64,000 nt of DNA from Galaxea fascicularis. Its lineage: Eukaryota; Cnidaria; Anthozoa; Scleractinia; Euphylliidae. Location of the stretch: assembly GCA_948470475.1 (NCBI GenBank), contig OX419335.1:23759234-23823233 (forward strand). Direction: 5' to 3'. Position numbers and translations under genes: made by a program. Below the pieces are notes generated by a model that was not told the DNA's origin, did no database searches, and saw nothing but the letters and a program-made list of their open reading frames with translations. Position 1 is the first letter of the stretch, and each line of letters starts with the position of its first letter. This document shows positions 53,912-64,000 of this stretch, one piece after another.

Positions 53912-56597
53912 TTCCTCACAAAGCCCTGGTAGATCTTTTTGGTATAATTTCTCTCTTTCCTCAAGAGAAAAACTAAAAATATATTAAGCAATGTTGAGGC
54001 CTACAGAACGTAGTAATTATCATACGAAGGACAGAGAGAGATGAAGGAATTAAAAACAATGTCAACGCATTTAAATTAACTTAATAGTAAAGAGCGAGTA
54101 TGAATTTCAAGCATCTTTAAATATATGGTCGTGTTACTTCGAGAAAATTAGACTTGATGATTTATTTGTGTGCGCTATAATCCCCATCATTTGTTATCTG
54201 ATCTTACCTCGATTTCCTGGGGTGACGCATTTTTTAACCCTTCTCAGTTTCCAACAACATGCTCTTTCATCGTGGTTATACTGGGTTTTTTTTCTTTATG
54301 TCACCTGACGGATTGTGACACGTGATCTACATTTTTTACTGAAAAGACTGGCTATATTCTGTTAAATCTTGACACTGGAATCTCTGCGTTATTAGGTAAA
54401 CAAAATTTGCAGTTGTCGAAACGATAAACTAACGCGTATCCTGCGAGTCTTAATTACGTGTTGGTTGTAATCGTTTTTCCTCTCCACTGTCAAGCGAATC
54501 TGATACACCATTGTAGAAGGAAAATAAAAAGAGCACTGAACTTACCGATTTGACATCCTGTGCCCTGTAAAGCGCGAGAAAATCTAAACAGGCTGGAAAA
54601 TGTGGGCGTAGAAAAGTCTCAGTGAGCCAGGAGCCCATGGACTCCACTTGTCTTTTTACGCCGGCGTTTTCCCGCCCATTTTGACTTTCTAGTGTTTCGT
54701 CAATCCGCCCCTGGATCTCCGAGGATGTACCTCGCAGGGTGATAATTTCTTTTTTGATGACTCACGTATCCCTCGAAAAAGAGTTCTGACGTTAAGATAG
54801 AGTGTGGTAAGGAGAGGGGGGGAGGGGTGGAGGTAGGCGGAGGTCTTTTCACAATTCACGAAAGTCACGGTTCACGCGAATTAAACATTTATTTCTCGTT
54901 TCACCGAAAATAATTTTGCAAAATCACACTTCACGGCTGTTATGGGTATCACGATTCACGAGGGAAAAATAGTCATTTCACAGGAAAAAAAAAAGGGCTG
55001 ATCACGAGTCACGAAAATACCCTTTACCACTCTCAAGTTATTGACGTCCTTCCCCTTCATAAGATGAGAGAGGCTATGTGCAGAGACAATGTAATTTAAC
55101 TGTAATTATACACTGATGTTCTCTTCGCATAGCCAGCATATGATTGATTTGTTCATTCTGGGCCTATCTTGAAATTCTTGATAACAGGACTTTCAAATAA
55201 AGTCCTAAATTGGATGAAAGGTATTTCAATGAAGAATGGAATAACAAATGGTCAACCTTGAGACGCAATACTACAGGATTGCTTGTTTGAATGGGAAGTG
55301 GAGGGGAGGGATGGGAGCTATTGCAAGGAAGGCACTGGGTTCAAATTGCAATGAAATTTCTTACTAATTGGTATATCTACACGGCATGGAAACAGCTGCA
55401 AGAAATGGGGATGGTAGGGGGGGGGGGGGGGGCGTGAATTAACAAACTGTTTTGAAACACAATTTAAGATTTGAAGAACTCTAGCAAGTGTTTGTCACAA
55501 ATTTCACTGCAAAAAGACCTTTCTTAAAATAACTTTTGGAATGTTTGCCTTGACGCTGTTGATCACGTTTTGTCATTTTGTAAATAGGCCTTCACTTGAC
55601 AATCCCAACTCCCTCTTTTATTTACGCTTACACAGTATGAAGTGTACAGCTGTACATGTAGTTTCGAGATGAGGGTGAAATGGAAATCACCACTCCAAAT
55701 CAATTTGAAACTAGTAGGAAGTGTAAAACGAGAGGACATATTTGAAGAGTCGTGATGCGCATGCGCAATTCTTTGAATTCCTGCAAAATTAATACATCAC
55801 ATAAATTCAGAGTGATGATTTACCAGAGGGCATCAGACAACGTAAAGATGAGGGTAAGCTTTTGAGATGTAAAAGAATGTGATTAATGTCGGCATCAATG
55901 TCGGACAACTGTGTGTCCCACAATCAGCAGAGTAAAGCTGGTTATATATCCAACTCCAGACTCAACGACAGAGTATCGGTTGACCTTCTGGTTCAATATG
56001 GAGATGATGATTGGTCGTGACACTGAAAAATCAGTGAGACGTGTCGCTATCTTGTTACGCAAAGGCACGTGACCACTCTGATCCTGCCTCTGCCTCAACC
56101 ATGCAGAGGATTACAAGGGACCGGGCATGAGTTAAGTTATTCGAGTTTTGACAGATCTTGGACCAAAACAATTAGTTGAAATACGTCTTATAGCTCTGCA
56201 ACATTTAACACAAAACGATATTAAGTGCTGTTTTGCAACATCTATGCTGTTATGTGAACGTAAATTATTTGTATCGTGTCGTCATCACGTAGGGTAGTAT
56301 CCAGGCCATTAAGGAGTGGACAATCCTCGTTACTGGGCTCCGACGCTGTTTCCCCCCGCCCCCTAAAATAACTAAGAGTTTACTTCTGGACAAAAATTAC
56401 GCCCTGTTTAAGAAGGGAGCCGAGAGGGTTTAAGCAACGACAACGCCACAAAACAATGAGATTAATGACGAAAGACACTCGTGCTGCACGAGTACATTTC
56501 TTCGCCGTACTCTACAAAACAACTAGGTGAACTGACCAAATTTAAGTTTTTGACGACAACGTGAATACGCAACAGTGAATCTTTCATTCTTTATCTT

Positions 56598-56603
56598 TTT
56601 ATT
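56598..56603 (-). terminator. Likely polyadenylation signal of SHLD2
   Basis: AATAAA on the minus strand lies about 133 bp after the SHLD2 stop codon. It was chosen by position only. Confidence 0.4.
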
Positions 56604-56735
56604 AAGACCGTTCTGCGCAATCCAGTTCAATATGGGATACCGTTCGCCCATATTGTACAACTTAAACGAAATGGAATAATAGCAAAAAATTTTTCTAACT
56701 TCACCACGGACTTAAAACATCATAGAATGAAAGGC

Positions 56736-58592
56736 TCAGAAATCAATTTCCTGCAACGTGAAGGTTCTGTTCTCGATGAAACTATTTTCATCGAAGGTCA
56801 CATGACAAGAAACTAACACCTTGTGTTTGATGCCCTTGACAAGAGTACTCGTGTATTGAACAAATCTGTCCACAAAACTATCGGGATCACGTGACAAAGC
56901 ATTAGCAGTTTTTTGAGCCAATGTTTTGGCGGGAAAGTCTTGAAAAAGACGGGAAATGACGCGGCCAAATGCTTCCACCTGCATAGATACACGGGAGTCA
57001 CTGAGTAAAACTGTCAGCGGTCTGTAGTAATAGTCAATAGTGTATTTGTAATGAGGATTTGTGACCACACAATGTGAACACTGGCCATAAACACCGTTTT
57101 GATCTTGTACAAGAGCCCGCGAGCACGAACCGCAACCAACATACACTAACTTATCAATGTTCTCTTTGAGTTGATCAGTCACAGATGCAGCTTGGTTCAC
57201 AGTCAAAGCCTCATCCAAATCACAGTGAAATTGTAATAAAGTAACTTCAGCTTCTACTTCAGCCAAACCCTCGTACTTGGACTCGAGCAAATCGAATAGG
57301 GTCGTGAATTTTCTCCTCTTCTTACCACTTTCATCAAATCGCAACAAGAGTAAACTAGCATTCTGGTCTTCCAATGACAGTTTTGTCCTCGTCGATCTTG
57401 GCGTTGAATGCAGAGAAACGCATCCAGCGTCCGTGTTGTACTTTGCCGTGAGGTACTGGAACTCCCAAACTCTTCCCAGACCCTCTTGAAGCTCGTTTGT
57501 CCACGCAGCTTGTCTGCCCCAGAGAAAGAGCTGTACCTCAACGCCCGGTCGTTCTGCTAAAACTGGACCGAAAAGAACGAAAATGAGTAAAAAGCGCAAG
57601 TGAGTCCATTCAAGATTTTATGACCTTTATACTCTCCGTCCCCTCCCCTGAAGTTAAGGTATGATCAGTTCCCTTTTAGCCTATTACTTGATTTCACTCA
57701 CGTGACAAGGCGGCCATGTTGGTGGTCAAAAAAGTACAATTTTGTGTTGCAGAATTTGCATAAAAATAAAGGTTAGTTCCCAGCGGAGAGACAGACTATT
57801 GTTCTTGACCACCACCATGGCCGCCATGACGTCACATGCAATCCAGCAGTTGCTTAAACTGGCTTGAGTTTTTAAAAATGAGCCTGAACATCATATCATC
57901 ATTTTTCTCTTTTATTATTTTATTATTTGGTCTCAAGGTTTACCTTCCCCTTGTTTGTTTCCTTGTTTCTCCTTGCACAAGTTTGGACATGAGAAACTGG
58001 TACAAACTTTGTAAAAACACTTATTGGCCCTTATTAACGGGTTGTTGCAGACAAACTATCGAACTTCAGGGCTACTGATTTCAAATGGATAAAACAAGTC
58101 TACTTACTGTAGCTAGTTAAGGAACAAGCCTATTCAATTTTTGATTCACCAGTCGTTTTTCATACCTATAACTCATCTAACTACTTAGTGAAATGTGTTC
58201 CACTCAGTCCCATCATTAAAAAACCAAAAAATTAATGCCTTGGGTAAAGAAATTCAAAAAATTCCTTTCCTTAATTTCTGTAGTTTGGACCTCTATTCAG
58301 CGGTCACCTCTGTGAAGCAGTCACAGTCACCAAAGTCCCAGCAAACTGTTTCTATTGTCTGGACTTGTATTAAACGGTCACTTTGTAAAAGAAAATCACT
58401 CAAATGTGACACCAAATAGCCTGCCAGGTAATCAAATAGGCCATTTCCCAATTACCTCAAGTCTCTTTTTCAAAGTGAGTCTAGGTGCTCATCCCTTCAA
58501 ATGCAAATCAATTTTCATTCACATGAAAATGAGTTCAATGTGCGTGTGAATTAAAACTGATTTGCATATGAAAGGATGAGCACCTAGACTCA

Positions 58593-58623
<31 letters not shown>

Positions 58624-60262
58624 GGCCTTTTCTGTGATTATTTTCAGAACCATTAAATCAGCAGAAATTGACATTTACACATTGTCAGGTCTCAATAAGT
58701 GATGAATGTAAGAAAAATGGCATCCTCCTTGTTTTCTTGCATTCTGAACAACCTGTATTAAGCAGCCACTTGACCATTCCTTGAGGGTGACCACTTAATA
58801 TGGGTTCAACTGAATAAAAGATAACAAGTAATGCTTACCTGCTATTATTTTGGTCAGCTGTTGTTTACCAAAATGATAAGTACTTGATGTAGGAAACACC
58901 CTATTTACACTCATCAGCCTACCTCTGAAGTGTAACAAGGTGTTGTCATGTAGATGTAGAATTTCAGTAAAATGGACTTTTCTCTTGGTACATGAGGCAC
59001 CAAAGAAATAAGGGTGCTCTGATCTGGCCCATGTCGCAAGGGCATTGAATCTCTCTTGTGAAACTAGTCTCAGACAACTACTTGAAAGATGTGCTTTGGG
59101 TTGATGCAAATTGTAGAAGCCTGAATTAAAAATTGTCTGCCCAACATATTCATCACGCCACTTTCCAACCTTGATTGATGTCACAACAGCTAAATCACCT
59201 GTTGTTATTTTATCAGTCCACCTTGAAGCTTCTCTCCACAGAGTTAGTTTGAAACAAGACTTGGATTCGTCAGCAACTAAAAGTGAAGAGATGGCTACAA
59301 AGCTCCCAGCATTAGTGCCTGATTTGATCTGAACATCACGAGTATCATTGACTTGGGTAACAACAAAAAATATGTTCACCAGAGAATTCTCAGTGGTGCA
59401 GTCTTTAAGCGTTGTTAATTTATCGCACACGTTTGGTACTGCAGAACTGAATAAAGGGGTTTCAGCCTCATGAGCAGAACCAGAATTATTTGAAGTAACG
59501 TCAGAATCCGCCCGTGATTTAACTTGTCTGCTGCTGGTTGCTTTGGTAACTGGACTTATGCTTTCACTTGAGGACCTTGAGGTACATGGACATTTGTCTT
59601 GAGTGTATATATCCTCTATTGTTAGCTGATGCGCATTTGCTTCATCACCAGAATTGAAAAGCTTGTAATTCTTTCTCTTCTTGCCTTTCCGATCCTCATC
59701 ACTGGAAACACTCGAGCTTCGAGCTCCATTTCCAACAAGGAGCCTTTGACTGGCACGTCTTATATCTTCAAATTCTTTCTGCAGACTTCCGCTTCTCGTG
59801 ATTTCATCAGCTGCATCCTGTAACCCTGTTTCAAATCCAAATGAAGATTCGGCAGGCTGCGAGGAGCTCTCAGTGTTTTTAAACTCACTTTCTAGATAAA
59901 AGCAAACAGACTCCTGAATTGCCAATGGATCATACTCGAGCTGAATGTCACTATCGTCAGTAAAGTCATCACTTCTGTTGTTAGCGATTTGTCTGTCACC
60001 GGAAATAAGTGAAATCTCACTCAGGTTTACGGTCGATTTTCTCCATCTGCTACCCGCATGTAGCTTTCCTCCTACAAAACATGGAAGAAAAAAATAAGGC
60101 TAATGATTTACAACATGCGGCGATCAACATATCAACAGTTTTAAAAGAAATTACCGTACCTTTATATGTAACATTTAATCCTTTTTGTGTGCACTCAGTG
60201 CACAAAATCGGCGCCGTAAATATCAGAACTGTTGGTGATTTCGATGATATTTCTTCCGCCAT
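56736..60262 (-). CDS. SHLD2: Shieldin complex subunit 2 (FAM35A homologue)
   Basis: Three exons in transcript order, with matching phases: 60160-60262, 58839-60071, 56736-57553. They encode 717 aa (human SHLD2 is longer, over 800 aa). In vertebrates SHLD2 binds REV7-SHLD3 through its N-terminus and single-stranded DNA through C-terminal OB folds, protecting DNA ends from resection. Here a short hydrophobic N-terminal motif (VLIFTAPI, residues ~12-19) resembles the docking segment. A long Ser-rich, charged linker follows to ~residue 260. OB-fold blocks then begin at ~264 (IKSGTNAGS...LVADESK...LTLWREASRW) and continue with VQLFLWGRQAAW and RVWEFQYL. A C4 zinc motif (Cys586, 589, 604, 607) lies within the last OB region. 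It is divergent with the C9orf85-like gene. Confidence 0.92.
57697..57839. mobile_element. ~143-bp MITE in SHLD2 intron 2
   Basis: CACGTGACAAGGCGGCCATG on the left and CATGGCCGCCATGACGTCAC on the right form inverted ends over ~35 bp, including the GGTGGTCAA / TTGACCACC words. Confidence 0.75.
58439..58627. mobile_element. ~189-bp near-perfect palindromic MITE in SHLD2 intron 2
   Basis: Arms of ~80 bp containing AAAGTGAGTCTAGGTGCTCA on one side and TGAGCACCTAGACTCACTTT on the other, with GGCC at both ends. The short loop contains a TTTTCATTCACATGAAAA-type palindrome. Confidence 0.88.
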
Positions 60263-60394
60263 GTTGGATTTTAGCCAGCGGTTTCCGTATGCGCCAAATC
60301 GTTTGAATATGAGTTTAGATAGTTTACCGCTGACTATGGGACAAAGTGTTCGTTTTCGTAAAAAGGAGTGAATATTCAGAGAAAATCCACACAA
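60263..60394. promoter_or_regulatory. Putative bidirectional promoter of SHLD2 and the C9orf85-like gene
   Basis: Only 132 bp separate the two start codons on opposite strands, so transcription start sites must lie here or inside the opposite first exon. The SHLD2 start is within AACATGGCGGAA, which resembles a YY1 site of the type often found at such starts. No TATA box was seen. Confidence 0.65.
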
Positions 60395-62224
60395 ATGAGC
60401 ACAAGAAGGGGAAACAACACAAAGAAAGGCCAAAGGCACCAAAATACAAAAGCATACAAAAACGATCTCCATGACACGAGCAAGGCGACAAAGCAGATCA
60501 ACAGTCTAGTTGTCGGCGGTGTTTGCGCAAGATGCCGGGAAATTATTGAGTGGAGAAAGAAATTCAAGAAATACAAGCCACTTACTGCTCCTAAAAAGTG
60601 GTCAGTCGATTCTTTTTCTTTTTCTAATTTTTTCACGCTGGTGAAGGATCACCGTTGAAATTGCATTGTAAAGGTTTTGTTTACTCATGTGAAACTCACC
60701 CCACGCCCCCCTCAGTTCCTTAAATGCCCTCTGGGCCATTGCATTTAATATCCACATGGATGAAATTTTCTTAGGGGAGTGGGCAAAGTCATTTCTGAGG
60801 GGATGAGCCAGTCGGCATCCTTTGATCTTGGGATTTTTTCCGAGGGGAAGTACAAAATTTTGCTTATTTCTGAGAGGGGGTAAAATTGATCGTCTTTTCT
60901 TAGAGGGTAAATTCTTGGCGACCTCATCCATAGGGGGGGGGGGGGTGTGGATATTAAATGGAATGGCCCTCTTCTTGGTGGTTGGCTCTACCGTCGGGAG
61001 ATCTAGAGGCTTCAAGGGGTATTAGAGGAACTGAGAGCCACTTGTGAGACCTAGCCAACCAGATCTAAGGTCCAACATGAAAGTGTGAAGATGGTTTGAT
61101 ATGCAGAGTTTGAAAGACTTATTGGTCACCATTTTCCAGGCAAACCAATATGGCGCAAGTTTGATTTCCAAGGTGAGAGCGCTCACCTTCTACCAATGTG
61201 TTCTGGGTTCAATTCCTGGGCTCAGTGTCATAAGTGGACTGAGTTTGTTGGTTCTCTACTGTCCTCCAAGAGGTTTTTCTCTGGGTACTCCAGTTTTCAC
61301 ATCTTCTCAAAAACCAACATTTGATTTAATGTGACTTCAGTTGATCTTTAGAGTTAATTTGATTAGTCTTCCAATTAGTAGAGCAGCAGTGATTTGAGAC
61401 TTAAACAAAGTTATTATTATTAATATTAATATTATTATGGTAATAAGAGAGTTTTGCTCGCCCAAGAATATAACATGCTACATATTGGCCAACAGAGTAA
61501 AAAGGCATACATGTGAGTTTGGTAATAAAGCAGAGCCTGAGAAGAAATTGCTTCAAATGATGGTGCTAAGCAAAGGCCTATGTACTGTACAGGGACTGCT
61601 TTAAGGCTTTTGTAACATATGTGTTTCTTTCCTGGCAGTGTAAGGTGTGAACAGAAGACAATAAAGCATGCCTACCACACTGTTTGTTCCAGATGTGCTC
61701 AGCAAGCAAAAGTGTGTGAAAAATGTGGAGAGACACGGGAGATTGTGGCAAAGTAAGGAATACACCAGCGTACGTAGAGTTTCAGTATTGCAAACCAAAT
61801 TCATTGGTAAAGATAGCAATACATTACCCTGCATTTAATATCAAATTCATTTTCCAGAGAAGAAATCAAATCATTGAAGCACAACAGTAATATATTCATT
61901 TGATGTAAAAGGTGAACTGAAATTATTATTGTAAACAATCCAAAGAAGGAGAGAAACTTGTGGGTTGAGTAATTTGTTATTAACAGTATTATAAAGCTTT
62001 TTAATGACAACAAATCATTTATTCACTCACATTTACAAACAGTTATAATTTTACAAAATAAATTCTGCTGAGACAAAAACAATTTCATGTAATAATTTAC
62101 ATCATTTACTATTGCATTTCCTTGCAGTTGTGTATGCAATTTATATAAAATTGCAAAACAAACCTGAAAAAAATTCAGGACTCTAACAGGGTTTGAACCC
62201 GTGACCTCACGATACCAGTGCAAT

Positions 62225-62265
<41 letters not shown>

Positions 62266-63617
62266 ATGAAAGTGAAGAATGTGAATGATGTATATATGAA
62301 ATGAATCATATGAACTGCCGTTATAGTCCTGAATTTTTTTTAGGCTTCTTTTGCAATTGCATATAATTGCATACACACCTGTGAGGCTCAGTCTTCATTT
62401 GATTTCATTTCTGCAGTTCATATGATTCATTTCATATATATACATCATTCACACAAATTTTTTACAAAGGCATGTGTGTCTCTTAGATCTGAACCAACTC
62501 CAGCAGAAAGAGCCTCTGAGGACAGCATGCTTCAACAAGAATTAAAATTAATGACAGAAAGGCAAAGGAGTGAGTTTATTAACTTAACATAGTATAGACT
62601 AAGTAGCTTTCTTATTAGAAGCGCAAGTCCAAAGGCCTGTACAAAGTGACTGTTAAAAGGACAGTACATGTGCGTGTGCTTCAGGTGTTATGGGAATAAA
62701 TCAAGAGTGAAATAAAGCTCACCAAGTAATCAGTTCCCACCAACTGGACTGGAATGAGTGGTGGATTGTTCCCAATTTAGCCTACAAACAAGCTCATGCA
62801 GGGTATAGGGGGTAAGGAAGGAAAGGAAGAGATAGAAAGAGAGCCCTCTCTCTTTCTTTCCCCAACCCCACCCCCCAAGTGAGTTTGTGCACAGGCTATT
62901 CCTGATGGTTTACTATTGATCACATTACAAGGTTGATTACAGGGGCTAAGGAGACCCTTTCTCATCTGTTAAGGCTCACGTGCTCACCAGAGATGTGTCA
63001 AGTAGTTTGAAAATACAAAAGTACACACAGTTAATTTGCATTGTAAATTCTTCAGTTGTAATATTTATGTTTTATTATATTCTTTTGTTATCTTGAAATA
63101 TTCATTACTTGAATACACTGAAGTAATTAGACAATAAATTGTAAGTACCGGTCTACATTTCTTGAATACAATTAAATAGACATTAAAATGGATGTCAACA
63201 CTTCATTTTACAATACCCCCACCCACCCATTCAATGTCTTGGCCAGTAAGAGGTTTAAATTTGGAACAAACAATGCCTTCTTTTGAATAACTCTGAGTTT
63301 TGTCTCCATTGCTCCACTTTGTGGCTCATTTTTGTTTCAGTAAAAAGACCACAGAAAGCGTCTCGAACCAGGTACCAACACTTGCTAGCAGGGAGTTATC
63401 GTTCTTTCTTTCTTTATTAATTTATTTATTTCTATTTTCTTTAGGGACATTTTATAGGCACCTTGAAAGTGGAGGTCGAGATGAAGTGTCAGAGAGTTCT
63501 ACCACACAAGATAATGCACAAGCAAGTGGCAGCAATACTTCTGATTTGTCTTCCACTGGCGATGATAATGAACTTTCAGAGCCTGAAGAACCAATGGATC
63601 ATGAACCTAGATCATGA
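60395..63617 (+). CDS. C9orf85-like zinc-binding protein (DUF2039 family)
   Basis: Five exons: 60395-60600, 61639-61752, 62487-62569, 63341-63371, 63458-63617. They encode 197 aa (human C9orf85 is about 180). The family-defining start, RHQNTKAYKND, is followed by GGVCARCREIIEWR (Cys44, Cys47), KYKPLTAPKKC, and then CVRC, CSRC and CEKCGE. Four CxxC pairs suggest two zinc sites. The tail is acidic and Ser-rich. The last acceptor is placed at 63457/63458 because the nearer AG would put a stop in frame. Function is unknown to me beyond predicted zinc binding. The ATG at 60395 is preferred to an in-frame GTG upstream. Confidence 0.9.
60733..60969. mobile_element. 237-bp MITE in the C9orf85-like intron 1
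   Basis: The ends GGGCCATTGCATTTAATATC and GATATTAAATGGAATGGCCC are inverted with two mismatches, extended by CATGGATG / CATCCATA words. A 12-13-G run sits just inside the right end. A 137-codon minus-strand frame here is an artefact of this element. Confidence 0.85.
61150..61435 (+). mobile_element. tRNA-derived SINE, second copy, in the C9orf85-like intron 1
   Basis: It has the same body as 17027-17286: a GGGTTCAATTCCTGGGCTC B-box region, GTGGACTGAGTTTGTTGGTT, GAGGTTTTTCTCTGGGTACT, and the GAGACTTAAACAAAG tail followed by ATT repeats. Confidence 0.75.
62147..62252 (-). mobile_element. tRNA-derived SINE, inverted relative to the 20.8-kb copy
   Basis: On the minus strand it reads GTGGCTTCATAGCTCAGTTG, then GGTCACGGGTTCAAACCCTG and a CCTGAA...TTCAGG hairpin, as at 20831-20937. 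A separate fragment of the same tail lies on the plus strand at about 62325-62365. Confidence 0.72.
62281..62452. repeat. Inverted repeat flanking a SINE tail fragment
   Basis: The arm 62281-62318 (GTGAATGATGTATATATGAA...) is the reverse complement of 62413-62452 apart from one extra TA. Enclosed is a second, opposite-facing SINE tail, so the locus looks like two head-to-head element pieces. Confidence 0.75.
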
Positions 63618-64000
63618 CAGCTATAAGGACTCAGTCTCAGCTAGCATACAGCTTGGGACTCTATTACTCTGTCAAAGAAAGTAAAGTTGACAGGGCCAAA
63701 ACACTTTTATTCTGACGGAAACGTTTTCATCCCAGGCCTTTGGTCCCTCACGTCATGAAAGCTCTGTATACACCCTAGGGAACTTATTGCAATGGCAAAA
63801 AACATTTTGCTTTGTCTTAATGCCAAAACTGCTCTGTAACTACCCAAGCAATTATCTATAGCCAGCCTAGTACCCGTAATGTGAATTGACAAATCATTTG
63901 TAAAATCATGGGTTTTTATCCCTTTGACATAGTTGGAGGAAAATAAGGGTGACGAATGGTAAAATCCGAGACGGTGAGACCCATGTCTAAAAATTCGAGA
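63618..64000. other. 3' flank of the C9orf85-like gene
   Basis: No coding frame was recognised. It probably includes the 3' untranslated region; no polyadenylation signal could be fixed. Confidence 0.5.

Larger units (their letters stand above)
52552..56735. other. Spacer between PRRC1 and SHLD2 (convergent genes)
   Basis: No gene was recognised. It holds the PRRC1 and SHLD2 3' untranslated regions, a poly-G-ended inverted repeat (53670-53911), a second poly-G tract near 55419-55432, and a stretch with scattered TTCACG/CACGATTCACG words (about 54850-55020) that looks like an old repeat. Confidence 0.55.

Noticed and set aside
60602..61015. 137-codon minus-strand frame rich in Pro and Lys
   Set aside because: It lies over a MITE and its poly-G run and overlaps the end of a real exon on the other strand.

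Overview
The window is eukaryotic nuclear DNA from an animal, most likely an anthozoan cnidarian and probably a reef coral. The genes are multi-exon with GT-AG introns. The DNA is AT-rich and full of short tRNA-derived SINEs and inverted-repeat elements of kinds common in coral genomes. Species assignment is inference. The proteins were recognised by reading the translations and recalling family members; no search was run.

Left part (1-18.9 kb): a 255-codon 3' piece of a gene plus its downstream flank (1-3541) recurs almost identically at 11334-14877, where the whole 847-aa single-exon gene is present (9555-12098). Copy 1 is broken at 3541 by a ~1.7 kb giant palindrome with G-rich ends. The palindrome runs into a 200-N assembly gap (5228-5427). 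The best reading is two haplotypes placed in series, one carrying a foldback-type insertion, although a true tandem duplication is not excluded. The 847-aa protein is low-complexity and I do not recognise it. Between it and the next gene lie two copies of a polyA-tailed repeat, a SINE and two inverted-repeat elements, one with an 8-bp hAT-like target duplication.

Middle part (18.9-44.9 kb): SKA1 (spindle/kinetochore, 7 exons, +) converges on ANO8 (anoctamin-8, - strand, 12 exons traced, 3' end not found). Between them is a gene-poor, T-rich stretch (24.8-29.7 kb) with a degenerate tandem repeat. ANO8 is head-to-head with a complete lysosomal glucosylceramidase gene (GBA1-like, 6 exons, +), and a ~480 bp inverted-repeat element sits in the shared upstream region.

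Right part (45-64 kb): the GBA1-PRRC1 spacer holds a decayed LINE fragment, a hammerhead-ribozyme-like core, a 60-nt hairpin and a 397-bp terminal-inverted-repeat element. PRRC1 (5 exons, +) follows. SHLD2, the shieldin DNA-repair subunit (3 exons, -), and a C9orf85-like zinc-binding protein gene (5 exons, +) start 132 bp apart on opposite strands and probably share a promoter. No CRISPR array, operon, riboswitch or functional tRNA gene was seen; the tRNA-like sequences are SINE heads. These are ordinary housekeeping genes with no single pathway in common. The most notable items are the palindrome/duplication junction, the unrecognised 847-aa protein with only amino-acid-changing differences between its copies, and an intact SHLD2 in what is probably a non-bilaterian animal.
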